Of a stretch of 64,000 nucleotides of DNA, positions 36,571 through 46,700 are shown piece after piece. The translations under genes and the position numbers were made by a program. The notes below the pieces were generated by a model, which did not search any database, was not told the origin of the DNA, and worked only from the letters and a program-made list of their open reading frames with translations. The stretch covers positions 16,430 through 80,429 of the forward strand of contig JAGAJK010000087.1 of assembly GCA_017626145.1 (NCBI GenBank), read 5' to 3'. Every line of letters begins with the position of its first letter. The stretch's first letter is position 1. The DNA comes from Clostridia bacterium. Its GTDB lineage: Bacteria > Bacillota > Clostridia > RGIG6154.

Positions 36571-38103
36571 ATGAAAAAGTTTTTGGCAATTGTACTTGCA
36601 ATGCTTATGGTACTTTCAGTATGTACAGCATGCAGTAAGTCAGGCGGCGACAACGGAGAAATAACACTTACATGGTATGTTCCGGGCGACAAGTATCCTG
36701 ACACAGCTTTAGTAGTTGAAGAATTAAACAAGATTACAATGGAAAAAATCGGATGTAAAATCGACCTTCAGTTCATTGATACAGGTTCATTCCAGGAAAG
36801 AATGAATATGAATATGGCATCAAATTCTGATTATGACCTTACTTTTGTAGGCTACTTAAATCAGTTTGAACCTGCAGCATCAAAGGGCGGACTTATGCAG
36901 CTTGATGAATTACTCAAGTTAGCACCGGGAATCACAGAAACAATTCCTGAATACATCAGAAATTCAGGCGTATATATGGGCAAGACCTACGCTATTCCAA
37001 ATATGCAGATTACAGCTTATGCACTCGCTGCAACAACACCAAAGGAATACGCTGATGCATTCAAGAAAGCAACAGGTAAGGACGTTACAACTTTCACAAA
37101 TTCATTACAGTATGAAGACTATATGGAATTTGTAAAGGCTAACTATCCGGGTGTTTACCCAATGAGAACAAGCTATGGTATGGGTTCATTCCGTAGCCAG
37201 GACGAAGGTTGGGATGCAAAAGATCCATTCTTCCGTACTCCTTTAAACGGTGGTTCTTTCTATCAGCTTTATAAGGATTCAGAAAATAAGAAATTTAAAG
37301 TTATAAATGGTTTCAAAGAAGAAGAACTTACACACGCAAGAATGCGTGCAGATAAGCTTCACGAATATTTCAAAAAAGGCTGGATTCGTCAGGATATAGA
37401 CTCAGTTCTTGATGAAGAAGCAGAACTGAAGCAGAAGAAATATGCTCTCTGGTATGGTACATATAAGCCCGGTATGGACGGTGAAGCATCGAACAGATAC
37501 GGTTGGGAAACAGTTTCAACAAGAATTTCATCAGTATCAATCGGCTCAGCATCAGCTACAATGGTAGGTATCGGTGCTAACTGTAAGCATCCTGAAGAAG
37601 CAATCAAGTTCATCGAATTAATGAACACAGATAAGGAAGCTTACAATTTAGTATGCTTCGGTATCGAAGGAAAGCATTATAACAAGGTTGGCGACGAAAG
37701 AATTGAATTAGTTGAAGGAAGCGGCTACAATCCAAATGCATCATGGAAATTCGGTAACCAGTTCAATGCATACCGTCTCCCGGGTCAGCCTGATGATGTT
37801 TGGGAACAGACAATTGAATTTAATAACTTAGGTTATGAAATGAGCAAGGTAAATCCCGATGTTACAACACTTGGATTTACCTTCAATCAGGAAGATATCA
37901 AGTCAACTGTAACAAAGGTTTCTGAAATTGATAACAAGTATATGGCTAAGAAGCACGGTTCAAAAGACCCTGCTACATATTGGGATCAGATGCTCGCAGA
38001 AGCAGATGCTGCAGGTAATCAGATTATTATCGATGAATACCAGAAGCAGCTCGATGCATTCTTTGAAGAACATCCTGAAAAGTTAGCCGAAATTGTTTGG
38101 TAA
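36571..38103 (+). CDS. extracellular solute-binding lipoprotein, paralog 1
   Basis: The 510-residue family 1 solute-binding protein has a lipoprotein signal ending CTAC-SKSG. The segment LTWYVPGDKYPDT follows the lipidation site, and the C-terminal region ending QIIIDEYQKQLDAFF resembles the DUF3502-like end of LplA/LipO proteins. It would capture an oligosaccharide for the LplB/LplC permeases. The ATG at 36571 follows GAGGAG. By eye it is near-identical to paralog 2 over most of its length and clearly related to paralog 3, so the trio arose by tandem duplication. Confidence 0.93.
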   Translation: MKKFLAIVLAMLMVLSVCTACSKSGGDNGEITLTWYVPGDKYPDTALVVEELNKITMEKIGCKIDLQFIDTGSFQERMNMNMASNSDYDLTFVGYLNQFEPAASKGGLMQLDELLKLAPGITETIPEYIRNSGVYMGKTYAIPNMQITAYALAATTPKEYADAFKKATGKDVTTFTNSLQYEDYMEFVKANYPGVYPMRTSYGMGSFRSQDEGWDAKDPFFRTPLNGGSFYQLYKDSENKKFKVINGFKEEELTHARMRADKLHEYFKKGWIRQDIDSVLDEEAELKQKKYALWYGTYKPGMDGEASNRYGWETVSTRISSVSIGSASATMVGIGANCKHPEEAIKFIELMNTDKEAYNLVCFGIEGKHYNKVGDERIELVEGSGYNPNASWKFGNQFNAYRLPGQPDDVWEQTIEFNNLGYEMSKVNPDVTTLGFTFNQEDIKSTVTKVSEIDNKYMAKKHGSKDPATYWDQMLAEADAAGNQIIIDEYQKQLDAFFEEHPEKLAEIVW

Positions 38104-38122
38104 TTTAAGTTAAAATAGCTCT

Positions 38123-38147
38123 GCCTTGTCGCTTAAAGCGACAAGGC
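38123..38147 (+). repeat. intergenic hairpin copy 2
   Basis: GCCTTGTCGCTT (38123-38134) and AAGCGACAAGGC (38136-38147) are perfectly complementary around one base. It starts 20 bp after the stop of paralog 1. No T tract follows, so it does not look like a full terminator. Confidence 0.75.
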
Positions 38148-38189
38148 AAGAGTTGCCTTTATAAAAACAAATTATCAGGAGGATAAAAA

Positions 38190-39725
38190 ATGAAAAAGTT
38201 TTTGGCGATTGTACTTGCAATGCTTATGGTACTTTCAGTATGTACAGCATGTAACAAATCAGGCAATGACGACGGAACTGTTACACTTACATGGTATGTT
38301 CCCGGTGACAAGTATCCTGACACAGCTTTAATAGTTGAAGAATTAAACAAAATTACAATGGAAAAGATCGGATGTAAAATCGACCTCCAGTTTATTGATA
38401 GCGGTTCATTCCAGGAAAGAATGAATATGAATATGGCATCAAATTCTGATTACGACCTTACATTCGTTGGTTACTTAAACACTTTTGAAGGCGCAGCATC
38501 AAAGGGCGGACTTATGCAGCTTGATGAATTACTCAAGTTAGCTCCCGGAATCACAGAAACTATTCCTGAATACATCAGAAATTCAGGTGTATATATGGGT
38601 AAAACCTATGCAATTCCAAATATGCAGATTACTGCATATGCACTTGCAGCTCAGTCACCTAAGGAATATACAGATGCATTTAAAGAAGCAACAGGACAGG
38701 ATGTTGCAACATTTACAAATTCATTGCAGTATGAACCATACCTTGAATTTGTAAAAGCTAACTATCCTGATGTATTCCCATTCCAGACTGCATACGGTAC
38801 AGGTTCATTCCGTAGCCAGGATGAAGGTATGGATGCAAAGGATCCATTCTTCCGTACACCTATCTACGGCGGTGCAAGCAGCTATCAGCTCTATAAGGAT
38901 TCTGAAAATAAGTGCTTCAAGATTATTAACGGTCTTAAGCATGAGGAACTTTCAAATACCAAAGCACGTGCTGAAAAGCTTCACGAATACTACAAAAAAG
39001 GCTGGATTCGTCAGGACGTAGATTCAGTACTTGATGATACAGCAGAAAAGAAACAGAAGAGATATGCTCTTTGGTTTGGTACATATAAGCCCGGTATGGA
39101 TGGAGAAAACTTCGCTACATACGGCTGGGAAACAGTTTCAACAAGAGTTTCATCAGTATCAATCGGTTCAGCATCAGCTACAATGGTAGGTATCGGTGCT
39201 AACTGTAAGCATCCTGAAGAAGCAATCAAGTTCATCGAATTAATGAATACAGATAAAGAAGCGTATAACTTAGTATGCTTCGGTATTGAAGGTAAGCACT
39301 ACAAAAAGGTTGGCGATGAAAGAATTGAATTATTCGAAAACAGCACATATAAGCCAAATGCTTCATGGAAGTTCGGTAATCAGTTCAACGCATACCGTCT
39401 CCCCGGTCAGCCTGACAATGTTTGGGAGGAAACAATCGAATTCAATAACTTAGGTTATGAAATGAGTAAGGTAAATCCTGATGTTACAACACTTGGCTTC
39501 ACATTTAATAAGGAAGATATCAAGTCAACAGTAACAAAGGTTACAGAAGTTGGAAATAAATATAAGTGTAAATCTACAGGCTCAAAAGACCCTGACACAT
39601 ATTGGGATAAGATGATTGCTGAAATGGATGCAGCAGGTAACCAGATTATTATCGACGAATACCAGAAACAGCTTGATGCATTCTTTGCAGAATATCCTGA
39701 AAAGCTTGAAGATATAGTATGGTAA
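38190..39725 (+). CDS. extracellular solute-binding lipoprotein, paralog 2
   Basis: The 511-residue lipoprotein starts MKKFLAIVLAMLMVLSVCTAC like paralog 1, and long stretches are identical, for example GIEGKHY and the VSIGSASATMVGIGANCKHP block. Differences cluster around residues 165-300, the central region that probably shapes the sugar pocket. An AGGAGG site precedes the ATG. It may bind a different chain or linkage of the same glycan, which is inference. Confidence 0.93.
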   Translation: MKKFLAIVLAMLMVLSVCTACNKSGNDDGTVTLTWYVPGDKYPDTALIVEELNKITMEKIGCKIDLQFIDSGSFQERMNMNMASNSDYDLTFVGYLNTFEGAASKGGLMQLDELLKLAPGITETIPEYIRNSGVYMGKTYAIPNMQITAYALAAQSPKEYTDAFKEATGQDVATFTNSLQYEPYLEFVKANYPDVFPFQTAYGTGSFRSQDEGMDAKDPFFRTPIYGGASSYQLYKDSENKCFKIINGLKHEELSNTKARAEKLHEYYKKGWIRQDVDSVLDDTAEKKQKRYALWFGTYKPGMDGENFATYGWETVSTRVSSVSIGSASATMVGIGANCKHPEEAIKFIELMNTDKEAYNLVCFGIEGKHYKKVGDERIELFENSTYKPNASWKFGNQFNAYRLPGQPDNVWEETIEFNNLGYEMSKVNPDVTTLGFTFNKEDIKSTVTKVTEVGNKYKCKSTGSKDPDTYWDKMIAEMDAAGNQIIIDEYQKQLDAFFAEYPEKLEDIVW

Positions 39726-39755
39726 AAACAGAACTATAAATTTTTAATACACATT

Positions 39756-39782
39756 GCCTTGCCGCACTTAGTGCGGTAAGGC
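39756..39782 (+). repeat. intergenic hairpin copy 3
   Basis: GCCTTGCCGCAC (39756-39767) pairs with GTGCGGTAAGGC (39771-39782) around TTA with one G-U pair. It starts 31 bp after the stop of paralog 2. A second hairpin, TTGCTGT/ACAGCAA (39823-39840), and then TTGCAT/ATGCAA (around 39885-39901) follow before paralog 3. Confidence 0.75.
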
Positions 39783-39923
39783 ATAAGCGGTATATAAAAT
39801 CCTTTTTAATGCCATTAAAAAATTGCTGTAAACACAGCAAAAGGCTTTAAATAAACAACATTAAAATTTAAAAAGGGGAATTTTTGCATTAAAGATGCAA
39901 AGAAAGAAATCGGAGGGAAAAAC

Positions 39924-41444
39924 ATGAAAAAATTTTTATCAATCGTTTTAGCCACATTGATGATACTTTCGGTATGTACAGCTTGTGGCGGAAATGCTGG
40001 CAAGGGTGACGGATCTGTAACACTTACATGGTACGTTCCCGGTGACAAGTATCCTGACACAGCACTTGTTTCAGAAGAACTCAGCAAAATTACAATGGAA
40101 AAAATCGGATGCAAAATTGATATTCAGTTTATCGATGAAGGTTCATTCCAGGAAAGAATGAATATGAATATGGCATCAAGTGCTGATTACGACTTAGCAT
40201 TCGTTGGATATTTAAATACATTCCAGCAGGCAGCATCAAAGGGCGGCCTTATGGAACTTGATGAGCTTTTAAAGTCAACTCCTGCACTTGTTGAAGCAAT
40301 TCCTGAATATATTATGAATTCAGGTATTTATCAGGGAAAAATGTATGCAATCCCTAATATGCAGATTACAGCTTCAGCAACAGCTGCAGTAGTACCTAAG
40401 GATTATGCAGATGAATTTGGTCTTGATTTTTCTAAAATCAACGACACATTTGACTATGAACCATATTTAGAATGGATTAAAGCAAACAAACCTGATGTAT
40501 TCCCATTCAGAACTAACTGGGGTGTATCATCATTCAGAAGCACAGACGAACAGACTCCTGCAGGTGGCGATTTCTTTAACTTCACGAACAATGGTGAACA
40601 GCTTTATTCAGCAGTTAAAGATAGTGAAAATAAGAAGTTTACTGCCGTATTCGGTTATGAAGAAGGCGTAGGTAATACAAGAGTTAAGGCTGATAAGCTT
40701 CACGAATATTATAAAAAAGGTTGGATTCGTCAGGATGTAGACTCAGTTCTTGATGATACAGCAGAACATAAGCAGAAGAGATTCGGTATCTGGTTCAGCA
40801 CATATAAGCCGGGTATGGACGGTGAATCACGTAACAGCTTAGGCTATGAAACAGTTTCAACAAGAATTTCACCTGTTTCACTTGGTTCAGCAGCAGCAAC
40901 AATGATTGGTATCGGTAAGGATTGTAAGCATCCACAGGAAGCTATCAAGTTTATCGAATTAATAAATACAGATAAAGAAGCTTACAACTTAGTATGCTTC
41001 GGTATCGAAGGTAAGCATTATAAGAAGGTTGGCGAAAACAGAATTGAATTGATTCCTAACAGCGGATACAATCCAAACGCATCATGGAAATTCGGTAATC
41101 AGTTCAACGCATATTTTATGCCGGGTCAGTCTGACACTGTTTGGGAAGAAACAAAAGAGCTTAATGACCTTGGTTATCAGCAGAGCTTAGAAAACCCAAA
41201 CCTTTCAACATTCGGCTTTACCTTTGTTCAGGATGATATCAAGACATCAATCACAAAGGTTACAGAAGTTAAGAACAAGTATAACTGCTTGAGAACAGGT
41301 TCAAAGGATCCCGCAACATATTGGGATAAGATGGTTAAGGAAATGTACGATTCAGGTCTCCAGGTTATCATCGATGAATACCAGAAACAGATGGACGAAT
41401 TCCTTGCCGCAAATCCTGACGTAATCGACCAGATTAAATGGTAA
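39924..41444 (+). CDS. extracellular solute-binding lipoprotein, paralog 3
   Basis: The 506-residue lipoprotein has the same plan as its two neighbours, with CTAC-GGNAG at the lipidation site and the shared WYVPGDKYPDTALVSEEL opening, but is more diverged in the middle and at the C-terminus. CGGAGG precedes the ATG. It is the oldest or fastest-changing copy of the trio. The conserved C-terminal DEYQKQMDEFL fits the LplA-like family. Confidence 0.92.
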   Translation: MKKFLSIVLATLMILSVCTACGGNAGKGDGSVTLTWYVPGDKYPDTALVSEELSKITMEKIGCKIDIQFIDEGSFQERMNMNMASSADYDLAFVGYLNTFQQAASKGGLMELDELLKSTPALVEAIPEYIMNSGIYQGKMYAIPNMQITASATAAVVPKDYADEFGLDFSKINDTFDYEPYLEWIKANKPDVFPFRTNWGVSSFRSTDEQTPAGGDFFNFTNNGEQLYSAVKDSENKKFTAVFGYEEGVGNTRVKADKLHEYYKKGWIRQDVDSVLDDTAEHKQKRFGIWFSTYKPGMDGESRNSLGYETVSTRISPVSLGSAAATMIGIGKDCKHPQEAIKFIELINTDKEAYNLVCFGIEGKHYKKVGENRIELIPNSGYNPNASWKFGNQFNAYFMPGQSDTVWEETKELNDLGYQQSLENPNLSTFGFTFVQDDIKTSITKVTEVKNKYNCLRTGSKDPATYWDKMVKEMYDSGLQVIIDEYQKQMDEFLAANPDVIDQIKW

Positions 41445-41482
41445 ATTTAACGTAATCTGATTTTAAATCAGCAAATAACCTT

Positions 41483-41508
41483 GCCTTGTCACCTTTTGGT
41501 GACAAGGC
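41483..41508 (+). repeat. intergenic hairpin copy 4
   Basis: GCCTTGTCACC (41483-41493) and GGTGACAAGGC (41498-41508) form an 11-bp stem with a TTTT loop, 39 bp after the stop of paralog 3. No T tract follows. Compensating changes relative to the other copies keep the stem intact. Confidence 0.75.
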
Positions 41509-41548
41509 ACGAGTGGTTTCTAAAAGGGATCAAAAAACTTATAAAATA

Positions 41549-41577
41549 TTGCAACATAGGCCGCAAAAGGCTTTATA
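41549..41577 (+). promoter_or_regulatory. possible internal promoter or duplicated spacer motif
   Basis: TTGCAA (41549-41554) and TTTATA (41572-41577) are 17 bp apart. The same GCAAAAGGCTTTA core occurs before paralog 3 (39837-39849), so this may be a conserved part of a duplicated spacer rather than a promoter. A TCGTTTT/AAAACGA hairpin lies at about 41606-41629, just before the next gene. Confidence 0.35.
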
Positions 41578-41655
41578 TAAAGGATTTTAAGAGATGTAAA
41601 AATATCGTTTTCCGGGGGAAAAACGATGAAATCTTTCAAAACGGAGGTAAAAAAT

Positions 41656-43683
41656 ATGAAAAACAAAATTTTTGCTGTCATTTTAACAGTTTGTATGTTA
41701 TTTTCAACAATAAGTATGACAGCACTGGCAAACGATGCAGAAGAAGTTGAAATTCTTGCGGAAGAAGCAGTTGTTGAAGAAATCGAACTTGCTTCAGACG
41801 AAGAAATCGACCTTCAGGCATCAACAGTTACAGCACAGCTTTCGGGTTCAGATATTGATGGAGCAACAAATGTAGCACTTTCAATTAAACTTGTTGTTAC
41901 ATTCCCGACAGCATTACCCGCAAATACAGATGTAAGCGGAATTACTTTAACAGGCGGAACACAGGATGTTGAACTTCAAATCGAAGGAACATCAAAAACA
42001 GCAGCATTTTCAAATGTAAAAATAACAACACCTGTTCTTGAAACAGCAACAACCTACACTTTAAACGTTCCTGCACTGGGTTCAAATGCAGAAGCAAGCT
42101 TCTCATTCACAACAGTTCCATATGGTTATATTGCATATGAAGATTATAATGACAGATTTAACGCATATGCTACGTCAAAGCAGAACGGAACACAAGATGC
42201 TTCAACAGGACACCTTGTTGATACAAATTCAGATGGTAAAAAAGATTCTTTAAAGATTGGCGGCGGTAACTTTAATACTTTGTATTTCCCAACACTTATT
42301 CCTCTTGCAACTACTGATGAAACTATTATTGAAGTAAGAGCTATGTATTCTAAAGGTGGCGGTGGTGGTTCATTTTATCAGCAGGACGGAACATTTAATG
42401 GTACAGGTGACTCAAATAACTACGGACTTATTGGTATCGGTGGAAACAATCTTGGTAATAATCAGGGTCATGTAGGTGTGCTCCGAGATGGTAGCGGCAA
42501 TTTGTCTTATGGTAAAGGCGAACCTAACCTTACCTTTGATACAGGCTACAAAATTTATGCAAACACATGGTACACATTCAGAATTATGCTTGACCCACAA
42601 GGCGGTAGCTTCAGACTCTATGTTTTTGACGATGCAGGAAATGCATACGTAGGTCCTTCACAGGATACAAGATGGGGCAACGCTTGGTCTGTTAACAATT
42701 TCAGAGCGATATATGGTGGTTATAACTGGTATGTTCAGCAAACAACAGATTATATCCATATGTGGAGAAACGGCGCATTTAAGGACATCACAGCAACCTA
42801 CGGTAAGAACTTAAACCTTGCTGATGCAGTTGGCGTTCCGGGTTCGATTTTTGTAACAACACTTAAGTTTGAGAACGATGTTACACTTCAGGAGCTTTCA
42901 GCTTTAAGAATCAACAACGGTGCAACACTTTCACCTTCACTTGTTGATTCAAAGACAGTAGCGTTAACAATTTCAAACCTTGCGTACAACAAGAACTACA
43001 TTTTAGACATTCCACAGTTCGGAAACAACAAAGCTAAAACATTTGCATTCACAACAGAATCAGCTCCTGTTCCACTTGAATCCGGTGACTATGCGTTCAC
43101 ACTTGCAGACGGAACAGCAGTAACAGAGCTCAGTGCAGTAAGAGCAGATTCAACTATTGAATATGTAGTAGATGCTGACCTTTTAACAGCAACACCCGAT
43201 GCATATAAGAACGTAATATTTGAAGATGCTTTAGGTAACACAGTTGAAGCAGAATGTTCATTAGGTGCAAACGGAAAATACGTTGCATATCCTAAAAAAG
43301 GTCTTGCTTACGGCACAACTTATACATTCAAGTGGCCTACAGCACAGAAGGACGAAAATGGTAAAACAAGATATAAACTATTTACCTTCACAACTGAAGC
43401 TGCTCCTTTCTCAGCAACTGCTGACCCTATAGTGATTTCTGGTTCAAGTGTAACAGCATCAGCTTCAATTACAGATAATACAGGACTTAACAACAAGATT
43501 AAAGCGATGCTCGTTGTATACGATGGAGAAGGAAAAATCGCTAAAGTAACTGCTCAGGATATGACACTTGCTGCAGGAGTAAACTCAATCAACCTTACAG
43601 CAACAGCACCGGCGGCAGCAAGAGCTAAGCTCTATATTTGGGGCGGATTTAACGGTATGAGCAATATTATTCTGGCTCAGTAA
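41656..43683 (+). CDS. secreted Ig-like/lectin-like protein of unknown function
   Basis: The 675-residue protein has a signal peptide cleaved near TALA-ND, an acidic Glu-rich stretch, an Ig-like domain with the Big_5-type pattern (VTAQLSGSDIDGATNVALS), a concanavalin-like sandwich at about residues 155-375 (YKIYANTWYTFRIMLDPQGG), and two more Ig-like domains. No catalytic motif, anchor or SLH module is visible. ACGGAGGT precedes the ATG at 41656, so the in-frame ATG at 41626 is less likely. It probably binds carbohydrate outside the cell, inferred from fold and neighbours. Confidence 0.75.
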   Translation: MKNKIFAVILTVCMLFSTISMTALANDAEEVEILAEEAVVEEIELASDEEIDLQASTVTAQLSGSDIDGATNVALSIKLVVTFPTALPANTDVSGITLTGGTQDVELQIEGTSKTAAFSNVKITTPVLETATTYTLNVPALGSNAEASFSFTTVPYGYIAYEDYNDRFNAYATSKQNGTQDASTGHLVDTNSDGKKDSLKIGGGNFNTLYFPTLIPLATTDETIIEVRAMYSKGGGGGSFYQQDGTFNGTGDSNNYGLIGIGGNNLGNNQGHVGVLRDGSGNLSYGKGEPNLTFDTGYKIYANTWYTFRIMLDPQGGSFRLYVFDDAGNAYVGPSQDTRWGNAWSVNNFRAIYGGYNWYVQQTTDYIHMWRNGAFKDITATYGKNLNLADAVGVPGSIFVTTLKFENDVTLQELSALRINNGATLSPSLVDSKTVALTISNLAYNKNYILDIPQFGNNKAKTFAFTTESAPVPLESGDYAFTLADGTAVTELSAVRADSTIEYVVDADLLTATPDAYKNVIFEDALGNTVEAECSLGANGKYVAYPKKGLAYGTTYTFKWPTAQKDENGKTRYKLFTFTTEAAPFSATADPIVISGSSVTASASITDNTGLNNKIKAMLVVYDGEGKIAKVTAQDMTLAAGVNSINLTATAPAAARAKLYIWGGFNGMSNIILAQ

Positions 43684-43730
43684 TAAAAATAATTAGTTTA
43701 AATAATACAACTTTGGAAAGGGTGAAATAA

Positions 43731-46700
43731 ATGAAAAAAAGCGTATTACATAGGGTATTGGTTTTAGTGCTTACTCTTAGTATGGTTCTTGGTTCATTTA
43801 GTGCCTTTGCTCAGGAAGAGACTGAAGCTGTTACTGACGAAACTACAGAGGAAGTTACAAACCAGTCAGCTTCAGACCCATATGCATCAGTTCTTGATAA
43901 GAACGTAAAAGCTCTTATTCAGGATGCAGTTGTTGTATATGATGGCTTCTATGAAGCAATTGCAGACGGTCACAGAGTTGATTTGGCAGAAGGCAATTAC
44001 GATATAGTTGCAGAGCATAATGGTTCAAACGATATGTTTGTCCCCGTTGATTTTGCTAAAAAGTACATTGCATCAAATGCTGATGAAGCTGAGACAACAA
44101 TGAATAAATATGGTTTAACCTATGTTTCTGTTGCCCAGGCAGCAGAACTTGGCGGTTACACAGTGTATAAAGCAGACTGCATAATGCTCCTTTCAAAGGA
44201 CGACAGTCTTGGTAATTTATTTGATAAAAACTATCAGAATGTTGAAAAGCTTTTTGGTATCTTCATTCAGCCGGGCGGAGAATCACTTAGCTTTGGTAAC
44301 ATTAAAAAGCCACTCGGCACATTTAAAGAAGCAAGAGCGGTAATAAAGAGAATTGCAAATGAAATCGGCTGTCTTGACGGCGAAATCATTGCATATTTCA
44401 GAGAAGGCAGATATCCTGTAACTGCAACAGAAGACTTCTTGGCTGCAGACAGCGGTAGAGAAGACTGTACAATCGTTTTCAAAGGCTATCCCGGAGAAGA
44501 TGCAATTTTTGACGGTGGTCTTACAGTTATGGGTTCAGAGTTTTCACCTGTAACAGAAAAGGCAATTTTAAACAGAATTCCTGCTTCTGCAAGAAAAATG
44601 GTTAAGGTTGTTGACTTAACAGATCGTGGCTATGTGGCAACAGACGGTACAACCGACCCTGAAGCAAGTAAAATTTTCTACAACGGTGAATTAATGACAC
44701 TTTCACGTTGGCCAAACTTCACATACGAAAAAACCGGGGAAATTCTCCGTAACGGTGCGGAAGCACAGCCCGGTATCAAGTTCAGAACAACTGCAACAAA
44801 AGAACAGATTGCAGCATGGTCAAAAGCAAAAGACCCATGGTTCTGGGGTATGTGGAAATGGGAATGGGCACCATCAAAGCATCCTATCCATGAATTTGAT
44901 TTGGAAGAACAGGCTATCGGTTCTAACGATGAATGGGGTACATACGTTCCTGTTATTACGAACAGAAACTACTATGTATACAATATGATAGAAGAAATCG
45001 ATGCCGAGAACGAATACTTTATTGACAGACATACAAAGCAGTTATATCTTATTCCTTATCAGGCACATGTAAAGGACGGACGTTGGGAAAACGAAGATAA
45101 GATTCAGATTCCTACACTTACAAGTGCAATGTTCCAGTTCTCAAATGTAAAACATATAAAGTTTGAAAACTTAAATATGGAAAACTCGCTTGGTACAATG
45201 GTAAACATCTTGGCAGGTTCTGAACATATTACAATTTTAGGCTGCGATATTTCAAATTCTTCAGGTACAGGTATTTCTTCAGCTTATAAAACCTACAATG
45301 TAACCATTCAGAGCTCTGATATTCACGGTACAAATCACGGTGTAGAATTAAACGGCGGCGATAAGCAGAATCTTATTATGGCTAATCATTTAATTGATAA
45401 CTGCCGTATTTTCTCAACAACATCAACAGCCTTTCAAGTATCCGGCTTAAGTTGCGGAATTACAGCAACACATAATGAATTCTTTGATGCATTCCATCAG
45501 GTAGTATCATTATGCGGTGCACATGTGACATTCCAGTATAATGAAGTTTACGATGCCTTAAAAGGACATCAGGCTGACGCCGGCTTTATCTATCAGGGTC
45601 GTGTTTCCCACGCTGTTGATAACGTAATTTCAGATAACTATTTCCATGCAGACGGCTTCCAGGGTATGTCATTTATCTATCAGGACGACCATCTCCCGGG
45701 CTACACAATGGAAAGAAACATTTTCTACAAGTGCGGACGTGGTATGTTTGACCACGGTGGTGAAAGACAGATATTTAACAACAATATCGGTATTTACTCC
45801 TTCGAACCTAACAAAGCACTTGGTTACTTCCAGCAGTCATCACTTTATAAGTGGGACCCTGAAACAAAGGTAGTTATCCAGTCATCTTCAGGTTGGCCGG
45901 ATAGACTTAAAGAGCTTGATGTTTACACAGATAAGTGGGTTGAAACATACCCTGAGGTTGCACGTCTTTACAGACGAGGCTACTGCGAATTCCCGATGTA
46001 TTCAGAGGGTGTAAGAAACGTTCAGCTCTTTGACCCCACAAAGGTTGATGCAAACAAGCTTCCTGACGTTATTGGCGTTTCATCAAGGGTTCCCGAAGGA
46101 ACAGTACACGTTGAAAACAACTACGGTACTTTGAATCCTGAAGATATCGGTTTCGTTGACCTTGAAAACCGTAACTTCAACTTAAAGGAAGATGCTAAAA
46201 TCTACGAGCTTGTTCCGGGCTTTGAACCTTTAAGATTCGATGAAATGGGTACATACATTGATGAATACAGAGAATCTCATACACAGATTGAAACCTTTGA
46301 CCTTATCTATCCCGGTAACGGCGAAACAAATATTGAAGCAAGAGAAATCACATTCAGATGGGCAAGACCACAGGAATCAAGAAAGTATCGTTTCCAGCTT
46401 GCAACAGATAGTGAATTCAAGTACATTATCCGTGAAGCTGAAGTTCTTGGTAACAGCTACACAGTAAAGAATCTCCGTTACGGTAATCAGCAGTATTACT
46501 GGAGAGTTTACGCAATCGACCAGGATCAGAAGCATATTGCAGAAGGCACAGAAGTAAGATGTGCTCCCGAATATTATTCATTCCAGACATTGGAAAATGA
46601 AACACTTAACTTTACAGTAGCAGAAGAAACTCTCGAAAAGGCAGAAGCAGAATTTGTGACAGTTGAAGAAGGAAGTGAGCCGGGTCAGTTCTTCGCAGGT

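Noticed and set aside
41481..41750. Open frame of 89 codons between binding-protein paralog 3 and the Ig/lectin-like gene
   Set aside because: It runs over the conserved hairpin and the start of the next gene in another frame, has no ribosome site and has Lys/Cys-rich composition unlike neighbouring proteins.
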